Assembly (NCBI GenBank): GCA_021464245.1
Contig: JADCRB010000114.1
Coordinates: 3,782,001-3,846,000 of the forward strand
Source of the DNA: Carallia brachiata
Lineage: Eukaryota; Streptophyta; Magnoliopsida; Malpighiales; Rhizophoraceae
Length of the DNA: 64,000 nt
Reading direction: 5' to 3'
Below are positions 14,119 to 23,564 of this stretch, piece after piece. A program made the translations under genes and the position numbers. How positions within the stretch are numbered: the stretch's first letter is position 1; each line of letters begins with the position of its first letter. The notes beneath the pieces were generated by a model. It had not been told where the DNA came from. It saw only the letters and a list, made by a program, of their open reading frames with translations, and searched no databases.

Positions 14119-14128
14119 AAGGGAGGGA
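14119..14128 (+). other. Polypurine tract of the copia element
   Basis: AAGGGAGGGA lies immediately upstream of the 3' LTR, the expected position for second-strand priming in LTR retrotransposons. Confidence 0.8.
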
Positions 14129-14129
14129 T

Positions 14130-14379
14130 TGTTGAATAAATGGATAATGTGGGTTAGTTTGTATTCTCCTAGTTTATAGCTAACTTGTTTTTATTGTTGC
14201 AAAACATGGTTCCACTTTCTTAATATTTAGGAAGCACTTTAGGCTAATGGGTAGTGGGTAGTTGCTATTTTTCTTCTTTTAATTGATGTACCGCCTATTT
14301 AATAGGCTTGTTCATTAATGTTTATGCGTTGAATGAAGTCAATTTTTCCTCTTCAAAAACTTGTCTATAGTTTACAACA
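14130..14379 (+). repeat. 3' LTR of the copia element
   Basis: The 250-bp copy has both canonical ends (TGTTG...CAACA) and is followed directly by the TACTA duplication. It is roughly 88% identical to the 5' LTR by hand alignment. Confidence 0.93.
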
Positions 14380-14785
14380 TACTATTCCCTTTGAATTTAA
14401 GTAAACCTTGTTTAGATTTATTTAACTTTCCTTTGAATCATCAACTTAACTATTTACAAATTAGTTTTTTTGTTTACATAACAAAAGAAAATGTAACATA
14501 TAAAAATTCAACGAATAGCTAAAAAATCAATATCTTAACAAACTATATTCTATTATCTATCTGAATCTTTCTTTCAAATTTAAAAGATCATAATAAGCAT
14601 TTAGATGTCTCTCTAACCAAACTATTTAACATGTATATCAAAAACAGTAACAATTAAGGCAATTATAGAAATAGTCTTAAAATAATCTAACAACTTTTCT
14701 TTCATTTCCACGATTAGAGCAACCAATCCATCATCACTTTGATTTTCCTGCATCACTGCTGTAACGTTTGTACATTCTACAACAA

Positions 14786-16658
14786 GGGATAAGCATATTA
14801 TTAGTCCTATACGTTTACTCTTTTTTTACGCAGCTCTATAACGTTAGAGCCGTTTTATTTAAGTCCTACACGTTAGCAAGTCATTTTAATCAAGTCCAAT
14901 TTTGGACGGAGGGTTATTTGACCGTTAAAATCAGCGTTGACTTCAATTAAAATATTATTAAAAAATAAAAATACGTAATTTTAACGTATTAAAGTGAATA
15001 AAAAAAATAAAAATACACTATTTTCAATAGATATACATAAATATAATTTTAAAAAAATTCAATAAATTTAAAAATAAAAAAGAAAAAGTTAAAGAAATTT
15101 AGTTGAAAACCTAGTTACCGTTAAATACTGTTTTAACTACGTTAAAATATTATGAAAAAATAGAAATACGTTATTTTAATGTATTAAAGTGAAAGAAATA
15201 GAAACATGTCATTTTCACTAAATATACGTAAATATAATTATAAAAAAATTAAAATTTTAATAAACTTAAAAACAAAAAAGAAAAAAATTAAAAAAATTTA
15301 GATAAAGACCTAATTAACTGTTAAATACTGCTTTGACTACATTAAAATATTATAAAAAATAAAAATATGTCATTTTAACTTATTAAAATGAATGACGAAA
15401 TAGAAATATGTCATTTTGATTAAATATACGTAAAAACAATTGTAAAAAAATTAAAAAATTAAAATTTCAATAAATTTAAAAACAAAAAAAATTAAAAAAA
15501 AACCCCAAAAGTAATAAAAGAAAATTATTAATTTTTTAGAAAATATTTTTAAAATTATTAAAAATTGAAAAAATTAAACAAAATGTAAAAAAATTAGTTT
15601 CTCTCAATTCTTTCCTCCTTTCTCTCTCCTCCCTCCTCTCTTTCTCTCTCATCACCTCTCTCTGCTCTCTCCTCGCCTCTCTTTCCTCCATCTCTGTCTT
15701 CTCCCTCCTCCCCCTCTTTTCCTTCCTCCCTTTCTCTCCTTGTCATATAAGATCCAATTTTGTGTTCATATAATTCAACAATTTTTTTTTACAAAATGTG
15801 AAAGTAGGTAGGAAGAGGACGATGATAAGGAAAGAAAAAGGGATGAAGGAAAAGAGAGGGGGAGGAGGGAGGAGAGAGAGACGAAGGGGAGAGAGGCGAG
15901 AGAGAGAGAAAGAGAGGAGGGAGGGGGAGAGAGAACGAGAGAGGAGGCGGGAGGAGAGAAAGGAGGAGGGAGGAGGGAGAGGACGAGAGAGAGGCGAGGA
16001 GGAGAGGAGAGAGAAAGAGAGGAGAGAGAATGAATTTTTTTTTTATTTTTTTAATTGTTGATAATTTTAAAAATATTTTAAAAATTAATATTTGTATAAA
16101 CCAAAATTTATAATTTTCTTTTCTATTTTTTTTAAATTACTGAAATTTTAATTTTTTTACAATTGTATTTATGATATTTAATCAAAATGACATTTTTTTA
16201 TTTTTTTATTCACTTTAATAAGTTAAAATGATATATTTTTAATTTTTATTCACTTTAATACATTAAAATGATATAGTTCTATTTTTTCATAATATTTTCA
16301 CGTAGTCAAAGCAGTATTTAACAGTCAAACAGGTCTTCAACTATTTTTTTTTTAATTTTTTCTTTTTGTTTTTAAATTTATTGAAATTTTTTTATTTTTA
16401 TAATTATTTACGTATATTATTCGAAATAGCGTTATTTTATTTTTTTATTCACTTTAATACGTTAAATCAAGTATTTCTGTTTTTTTGTAATATTTTAATG
16501 CGGTCAATGTTGTATTTAACGGTCAACCAAACGTCCGTCCAAAACTGGACTCGATTAAAATGACTCGTTAACGTGTAGGACTTAAATAAAACGGCTATAA
16601 CGTTATGAAGCTGCGTAAAAAAAGGACAAACTTATAGGACTAAAAATATGCTTATCCC
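14786..16658. mobile_element. Foldback/Mutator-like non-autonomous element, nearly a full palindrome
   Basis: The 1873-bp element begins GGGATAAGCATATT and ends with the inverted complement AATATGCTTATCCC. A perfect 10-bp direct repeat TCTACAACAA flanks it (14776-14785 and 16659-16668). The inverted similarity runs through almost the whole length. The terminal 150 bases of each arm match closely, including GCCGTTTTATTTAAGTCCTA and its complement. Inside, the left arm has three diverged tandem units of about 196-200 bp (starting near 14921, 15117 and 15317), and the right arm has at least two in the opposite orientation. The centre is a CT-rich block (15600-15741), a short spacer, then a GA-rich block (15798-16031). 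No transposase is encoded. The 10-bp duplication and long terminal inverted repeats suggest a Mutator-like origin. An 8-bp duplication with ends AGGG...CCCT, as in hAT elements, is the alternative reading. Confidence 0.88.
14921..15510. repeat. Three ~196-200 bp tandem units in the left arm
   Basis: Each unit starts with ACCGTTAAA or ACTGTTAAATACTG, continues with a (T)TTGACT..CATTAAAATATTA motif, and ends in an A-rich stretch with AAAAACAAAAAA. Starts at 14921, 15117 and 15317 give periods of 196 and 200. The right arm mirrors this: GTCAA(A/T)G...TATTTAAC(A/G)GTC occurs at about 16306 and 16503. Confidence 0.75.
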
Positions 16659-16699
16659 TCTACAACAACTAAATGCATAGACGGATAACAAGAGCTTGT

Positions 16700-17390
16700 T
16701 TCTAACGAATATGTCGCATCGTCAATATTTTCAAAATCATACAAATTTTCGGACAAGAGACAAAACTTTTTTCTTCCAAGGAAAGCACTTATGCTTTAGT
16801 ATTATTAATAGCACACAATACCTTCCTATACTCTAACGCATCATTCAACCTTTCTTAAGTTAATAAAAACAAATGGGAATGTCCTTTGAAAATTTTTTGC
16901 GATGTGTTTTTCGTTGGATGTATAAAATGAACTAAATGCCCTCATTACTTGTGTCCATGATTGCATATAATAAAACGACACTCTAATTTGTGTTATTTTT
17001 TCGCTAATAATAAAGACCTTCTCGCAAATAATAAAATCAGGAGCAATATAAAGACCTTGGAGCAGCATTTAAACACTGTCCGGGATTTTCTCAACTAATA
17101 ATAACCAATTCCTATTCCCACCAGGGAGCAAGCAGCTACTACCCTTCAGGGGCTAAACCTTCAAGTTCTTCCATCAGCCAGATACCAGTCCAACACTTAA
17201 TTTTATTACCAATCCCCAAACTCCATCGAAGCTCATTCTAAATTACATCTTTCACATGCGGGATGCCCGACCACATAGATGGGGAGCTCGAGTGTTTTCG
17301 AATTTGCAAGAAACTGTTGTCCTGCAAATACTTAGATATAAACACATAGACCTAGTCAAAGCATTACTGGCTTAGAGTAGTTGCTTACTC
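16700..17390. other. Intergenic, no gene seen
   Basis: The composition is mixed and I can support no coding signal. The stretch lies between the palindromic element and the LINE remnant and may include the poorly conserved 3' part of the LINE, which is on the minus strand. Confidence 0.4.
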
Positions 17391-17399
17391 AGTCACCAT

Positions 17400-18660
17400 T
17401 TTTTTCCAAACAAAAAAAAAAAAAGGAAGGAAAAACACGTAGACCTAAGGTTTATCGAACTTGTTAAGCACCTACCAACCAAGTTTGGATAATAATATGC
17501 AGAATTCCTATCACAAGGCAGGTGTAGGCTAAGCCCCCTGACCCTTTTTGCTCTGTAAACATTCTTCCATGCTACTAAACTCACCTTGCTTTGATTTGAG
17601 CTCTATCCCCATAGAAACTGCCCGTTGAGTCTGTCAATTTCATCACACACTGATCTAGGGAGCGGAGATTTATGCACTAAATAATAATATTAAGGAAACA
17701 CTTGGTCACTGATTGAATGAGAATGGCTCACCTAGCTAGCGACAAAGAGGCTGCTTTTTAGCCATTTAAATTCAATTGAATCTTGCCAATAGTATCATGG
17801 AAAGACCTTGGGTTATGTCTATCAAGACATAGCTGAATCTCCAAGTATTTTCCCAAGTTTTCAACAATAGAAAAACCGAGTGTACGACTGACTGAAGAAC
17901 TCATAGGATAGGTCGTATTGGGTGAGGAAAATTTTGAGAATTTTCCCTAACATGTTGCTCAGAATTGAGCAAAATCTGCGGGGAGTCTCATTAATAATCT
18001 TTGTAAAAGGCATATTTGTAGCACCTAAAAACAACAAATCATCCACAAAAAATAAATGCGAAATCAAAGGCCCCTGCCTCCATGCTTCTATAGGCTTCTA
18101 TCTTTTACCCACTACTTCTTGCGTAACAAGGTGAGATAAACGCTCAACACAAAGCATGAATAATAGGGGGACATTGGATCACCTTGCCGCAAGCCACATT
18201 GTAGTTTAAAAGCAGTCGTTCTTACACCATTCCAAAGCACTGCCATATCAACTGAGGATACACAATCCATAATCAAGTCCATTAAATATAGAGTTAAAAA
18301 ACACTTAAAGTATCATGTAGAAAATTCTAGCTTACTCGATGATAGGCCTTTTTGAGATCTATTTTCAGTTCCATATAGCCCATCTTCCCCCACTTATTTT
18401 GCTGTATATAATTAACAATCTCCTGCACCAAGATCGACAATAAAGTTCGACTGCAAAGGACTTACTGAAAAATTCATCAAGGGTCAGAGACACTCAACAA
18501 TAACCTTGGTAATAATCTTGTACATTACATGACATAAGAAAATAAGTCTAAATTGGTTCATTTTTACAGGATGATCAACGAAATAAGCGCTAAGAGAGTC
18601 TCAAAGACACCTTCTGGGACCTGCCCGTCAAGAAACAACCACTTACCAGTCAGTCACCTC
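17400..18660 (-). pseudogene. L1-type LINE reverse-transcriptase remnant
   Basis: Reading the minus strand from about 18600 down recovers, across several frames, the ordered motifs of plant L1 reverse transcriptase. These are FRLIFLCHVMYKIITKVIVE (about 18495-18565), a QEIVNYIQ segment, KIDLKKAYHRVS (about 18330-18365), LQCGLRQGDPMSPY (about 18170-18205), and the catalytic box HLFFVDDLLFLGA (about 18015-18055; the family usually has F/Y-A-D-D). Then comes LGKYLEIQL with a LNLNG-stop-KAASLSLAR segment (about 17720-17810) and a weak ICDEIDR-like stretch. Frameshifts and stops show it is dead. I found no endonuclease domain, poly-A tail or target duplication, so it is a fragment. Confidence 0.85.
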
Positions 18661-18699
18661 GGCACCCACAATATGCCAAATTCATTTGCTTTGGCGTGT

Positions 18700-19460
18700 G
18701 AATGGCTGCACAATTTTTGACAGACCTTAAGTTGTCTCTCACGATGTGGGGTTATCATCTATGGTGGCTGTGGTACCATTAGGCAAGTGGTTGTAATTTT
18801 GTCATCAAGAGATGTTTCTTCAGAAGATAAACGTGGTTGGGCTCTTTTATACGTATAATAGAGACACCTAGTGTGTGAATTATCCACGGGAGGGAGTTAG
18901 TGATACTCATAATACGAAAATAAGATGTTAGAGATTGATTAACGTTAAGAGTTCAATTACTAAAATCAAGGGAATTGAACTCTTCTTTTAGAGTTATATT
19001 GAATCTACTATGACAACATATAAGGGGGATGTTGATAGGAAATGGGGAGCAAAACAAATTTTAAGAGGGAATTCTGCTTGTTTCTCTGTATTGAGGCAAT
19101 TATCCCAAAGCCTCATTGAGGACTCTGCTTCAGCCAACGGTTTCCATGCAAGACCGAAAACTTCAGCATGATGTCAATGCTTGATCATAAAAAATGACGT
19201 TAGCATATCCATCTGTATGAATTCCAATTCGTTGCAAGAGAAAGAAGTTGATCAGTTTACCTAATTACTCTAATCAAAAATGGTTGGCTGACGTGATAGT
19301 GAGAATGAATAATGCTTCACAGCATTTGCACGTGTATTAAGCAGTGCAAGAAATGGTCAATAAATAAGATGATCACGGGAAAATTACCTTGTTCAATTTG
19401 CTGAAGGGACATCCCTTCAAAGTTCAAAAGGGGAAAGTTTTGCTTGATTCGTAAACTAGC
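18700..19460. other. Intergenic, no gene seen
   Basis: No ORF or motif that I recognise. A GGGGGATGTTGATAGG stretch near 19022-19038 looks like a polypurine tract followed by a TG-start LTR, but I could not find a matching second LTR. The region just upstream of 19534 is the likely promoter of the next gene. Confidence 0.4.
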
Positions 19461-19533
19461 CCGTGATATTTAAGAATTGGTCACCCTATTTTTTTTCGTT
19501 GACCTTAATGGTCAAGCGGCAGGCCTTTTGCTG

Positions 19534-19541
19534 TATAAATA
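19534..19541 (+). promoter_or_regulatory. TATA box of the small gene at 19.64 kb
   Basis: TATAAATA lies 104 bp upstream of the ATG at 19638, a normal distance for a plant TATA promoter with a leader of about 70 bases. Confidence 0.55.
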
Positions 19542-19637
19542 GACCAGGGTCATCTGAGAATCATTATCATTGGTTGTCTGTTTGTTATCAACTTCGTAGG
19601 ATATCAGAAAACAAGAGCAAATATTATACTGATCTTA

Positions 19638-19988
19638 ATGATGGCTTCAATTGAAGCATTGGCAATGGCTGGCGTAAATTACCTTGAATTGGGCATGGAT
19701 GCTGAGAAATGGGAGCGCGAGGAATTAGAGCCAACTCCGCCACATTTATTAGCAGCAAATGAAGTAGAAGAAAGTGATGGCAAGCATCGTTTTCCGGCCG
19801 CCTATTCCAGTTTCTCCTACAGCCACCATTTAGAAGATGAAGTTTACAATGACAAGGGTGAGTATCGGTCCAGTGCAGATTCCCATACAAAAGTGAATGA
19901 TATGAGAAATGTGGATAAGTTGACGCCAAAATGGTTGAGGCAATTATTTGTGATTTTCAAAGGCACTTTTAAGGTTGTTACTGAATAG
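19638..19988 (+). CDS. Small plant protein of unknown function, 116 aa
   Basis: A single-exon ORF starts at one of two adjacent ATGs (19638 or 19641) and stops with TAG at 19986. The protein begins MMASIEALAMAGVNYLELGM and continues into an acidic, Trp- and Glu-rich stretch (EKWEREELEPTPPHLLA). It has a polar middle and a basic C terminus with LTPKWLRQLFVIFKGTF. There is no signal peptide, transmembrane segment or catalytic motif that I can see. It feels like a plant-specific family of short uncharacterised proteins, but I cannot name it. Support comes from the upstream TATA box, codon use that looks protein-like, and a second, broken copy of the same N terminus 1 kb downstream (20645). Function is unknown. 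Confidence 0.7.
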   Translation: MMASIEALAMAGVNYLELGMDAEKWEREELEPTPPHLLAANEVEESDGKHRFPAAYSSFSYSHHLEDEVYNDKGEYRSSADSHTKVNDMRNVDKLTPKWLRQLFVIFKGTFKVVTE

Positions 19989-20644
19989 ATTGATGAAGAA
20001 GAGAAAGAAATATATTGTCCTGATCAAGACCGTCTTATACATCGTTACATATGAGATTGTGAATCCACTTTTCAATAGAATTCTGAGCTGATGAGAATGT
20101 GAAGAGAATTATATGTTTCATATAATTTCAAGTTGTTTCCTGACCACAAATTTCTTGAATATTTTCCTGACATCTCATGACCTGCAGTTGCAGGTTACTG
20201 CCCAATCAACTGTGATTGTATAATCAAGCTTTCTGTCGAAAAAATGCAAGTATTTCCATTCCTGATAAAAGGATTTACCAAGCTCGCATCAGGGCTTCGC
20301 TCAAGATATCATCATTGACATCCCCTGGCTGATGACAAATTCAGCAGCTATACAGCTACACGGTGTTAGAATATACAAAGTCAAATTACAAAGTCAAAAG
20401 AACATTGCTGTGCTTGTGATTCAATGGTTAATCAATTTGTTCTGCAACTCCAATTTCAAAGCCTGTCACAAATTTGTCGTTTGAATCTTTCAACTAGTCT
20501 TGTAAATTTAATTTTCATGCCTGACAGAGCACACGTTTATTCTTTCTCGGTGTAAGTTCTTGTTATGCAGTACACATCCTGTGTGTTGCTCTCAGAAACT
20601 ACCTATGTGGAAAGTGGAACCATAATTCTGGTCTTCAGGAAATC

Positions 20645-20903
20645 ATGTCAGCATCAATAGAAGCTGAGGCAACTGCAGGTATGGACTGTCTGTCATACAT
20701 GCAGCTGTGTATATTGATGAATGGGAACACATGAATTTGGAACTTCCTTTGCATCAATCATTCATTTGCAAAAAGAAGAAGAAAAAGCAGAACAAGCCAG
20801 AGGATATGGGAATCAGACTTCCTATTGCATATTGCAAAAGCTTGCAGGGCAAAGAAAGTTGTGATGATTGTTGGGGCATCAATGAATGCCATAAAAAACA
20901 CTA
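20645..20903 (+). pseudogene. Probable broken tandem copy of the 19.64-kb gene
   Basis: The ATG at 20645 opens MSASIEAEATAGMDCLSYMQ, which aligns with MASIEALAMAGVNYLELGMD of the neighbour. The frame then closes with TGA, while another frame continues with YIDEWEHMNLELPLHQSF, resembling the neighbour's AEKWEREELEPTPPH stretch. After that comes a Lys-rich run and a tail with no resemblance, ending at TAG 20903. The pattern suggests tandem duplication followed by frameshift and divergence. A short real gene with a different structure is not excluded. Confidence 0.5.
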
Positions 20904-20939
20904 GTCCAGCTGGCAATCATGATATAAAGAAAGCCAAAA

Positions 20940-23500
20940 TGCTGACACCATTTAAAAAAAATAAAAAAAATAGACATATTTAATAAAAAACACTTAATGA
21001 AATTTTTTAATTGAAATAATGATTCACTAAATTTGAAAGTAAGAAAAAATAGATTTTTTTATTAGATATTATTAGATAAATTACGTAATTATTTTATTGT
21101 AATAGTAACATGTATGATGAAACTCTAAAAAAAATGTTAAAACTTTGTGTAAGATTATGACGGAGGGACCGTCGATATTATGGATTCAAGGAGTCGATTA
21201 ATAGGATGTTAAAAATAACAGTTTAGATAAATAAAAAAAATTAACGGAATTAGAGGGAGTATTAGTCTAACGTTGATTATTAACGCTAAATAAATCGAAT
21301 TGTTGTACTAAAAAAAAAAAAAAGAAAAATCACTAAATCGAATTGGTTGTTAAATAAAATTAAAGTTTAACCCACGTGTTAAAAAGTATTACCTAGAATA
21401 CTAAATTTGAGAATTTCATCCCCAAACTTTTGCACTGTCCAAATATCATATATCAAACAATGGCCCATGGAAACATCATGGCGGAAACAACTCTCGGAGA
21501 CCAAAAGTCCTAATTTTCCAACATTGGAACAAGCCTACCTCTATGGGGGCATTCAATGGGGGAGTTCATCGAGCTAAAACATACGCCCTTTGCCTATTTT
21601 GCAAATAATACTATTACTTAGAGCGGTGAAAAATATGTATTTTTCATTGCATAATTAGGGTTCACTAACTTTTTTCTTAATAATGGACTACCATATCTAC
21701 TATAGACAAAAAAAAAAATTGCCTTTGCCGTGCATTAGGTAAAATTAGTTATTTAATGGTTTTGACCTAATTTCATCCAAGAAAAAGCTCACGTAAAATT
21801 GAAACTGAGGATTTAGGATTATTTTGATAACTCAAAAAGATTTAGAATGCAACTGAAAATTTTCTAAAAGTTTAGGACTTTACTTCGAGGACTTATCGTT
21901 TGTTTGATAAAATTTATTTAGTTTCATTTAACTAATTTGATTTAACCATGGAATTTTAATATTATTTTTTATTTGGTATAGATTTTCAAATAAAATAATT
22001 GAATGAAATCAATTAAATTGAACTATAATGTATTGTCACCCTATTTTCGTAAGAATTGTCAATATACATTAGTAATTTTACAAAACATTCAAAGTGTTGA
22101 TTAAAATTCTTGTAATTTCGAAATTATGAAAGCATTAGTTTAATTCTTAGAAATTTTTTCATTTTAAACAAACTCCAAAAGCCGCAAGCAAATCTGCAGC
22201 CAAGCAAATCAAAAATCATTTATGACTCACCTCAGATTTGTATGTTAATTAAATGGTCCTAATACCATTGATTTTGACTGGCAAATTTTAAGTCTCTGGC
22301 AAGGTCCATGAATGATCATATATAAACCTCTTTAAGATATAATCGATTCTTTTATCCTTTATTTCAATTTATCATATCCTTATCCAGTATTCTTGTATAA
22401 ATTCATGTATCACGTTTAAGGTCCATACACTGAAATTCACTCTCTCAATTCTCCTTTAGTCTACTTTTATTAGGCCTAAACCCCATTTTAGCTAGGTTTG
22501 AAAAAGGCTGGTTTCTTCTTTCCCTCTCTGTTGAAAAGTAAGAATAAAGAAAGATCGGCATAGATATAAAGTTTTCAAACTCAGTCCTTTACACATCTGC
22601 ATGCAATTCTTTGCTCACGAAAAATTGAGCGAATGGGAGGATGTGTTCCACTTTTTGCAATGACGAACGGCCCAAATATTTTCGAAATGCCTTGGTTATC
22701 AACGTGTGATATATGCAATGTTGTATAACTGCCCGCTGCTGATTAAATATGAACTATAAGATATATAGGAAAAGAAAGGAAATAGGAAAATTTACATTTA
22801 AATCTAATTAAACTCAGCCAATTTGAGGCTTTTAATTACATTATGAACATTAAATGGAGAGCAAGCCTTCCTATAAAAAAAAATTACTCTATTTTGACAC
22901 GATTTTCACAAACTTAAATCCAATAACTAATTCCTTTACTAAAACAAAGAAAGACTGCATACATCAACCCTTCTCCACCCTTCTCCAAATCATGTATATT
23001 AGATTATCATGCAAAATAGCACTCAAACGCCTTTTTTTATAAACGTTAGATGCAAATTTGTTATTTTTATTATTAATTTTGATTTTGTATCAAAAACTTA
23101 AAAATGTACAATCAAAAGTTGTATAATGTAATGTATGAACTCGCTTATAAGACACGTTAAATTAATTGCGATAAAAAATTGGGCTTGGTTAGGGGGACAG
23201 AGGAAATTGGCCAGAAGAAGTGTCAATAATGCAACGGTATTACTGATTTCTGCAACAAGATTGATAAAATATGCAATAAAAATTATCGCGTTATTTTTTG
23301 TTGCAGAAAAAATCTACGTTGTTGCATTATTGATATTTCTTCTATCCTCCTCCCTCTGACCGCCAATCTTTTTCCTAAAAAATTTTAGCCAGAAATATAT
23401 GATAGATGGACCGCAAATTGACCACTAATTTGAGCATAAAGAATAAGTAAAGTGCTTTATCGCGTACAGTAACGAACAAAAACTCCACTAGCTCGCTTAC
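20940..23500. other. Intergenic, no gene seen
   Basis: AT-rich DNA with short poly-A runs. I find no coding or repeat structure with clear ends. The last few hundred bases (about 23400-23560) probably contain the promoter and leader of the GUB_WAK_bind gene, ending in a CT-rich leader before the ATG at 23565. Confidence 0.45.
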
Positions 23501-23564
23501 TAACACAACCATCCTCTTTCTCTCTTTTCTCTACTGACTAACTCATTCTCATTCATCTTTGCCA

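Larger units (their letters stand above)
9847..14379 (+). mobile_element. Decayed Ty1/copia LTR retrotransposon
   Basis: The element is structurally complete. LTRs lie at 9847-10097 and 14130-14379 and begin TGTTG; the 3' LTR ends CAACA. Both ends are flanked by the 5-bp target duplication TACTA (9842-9846 and 14380-14384). Next to the 5' LTR is a primer-binding site, and a polypurine tract precedes the 3' LTR. Coding order is gag, protease, integrase, reverse transcriptase, RNase H, which defines Ty1/copia rather than Ty3/gypsy. Every domain carries stops or frameshifts, so it cannot move by itself. By hand count the LTRs differ at about 29 of 250 positions, mostly transitions, so the insertion is not recent. 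It inserted on the plus strand in a gene-free stretch. Confidence 0.95.

Noticed and set aside
14921..15510. Regularly spaced repeats as a CRISPR array
   Set aside because: The units are about 200 bp, adjacent without unique spacers, inside a plant transposon. CRISPR does not apply to this genome.
15798..16061. Arg/Glu-rich ORF of 87 aa
   Set aside because: It is a translation of the GA-rich core of the palindromic element. Its composition is simple sequence and there is no domain or start context.
19022..19038. GGGGGATGTTGATAGG as the end of an LTR retrotransposon
   Set aside because: It looks like a polypurine tract followed by an LTR start, but no second LTR, primer-binding site or coding remnant is present nearby.
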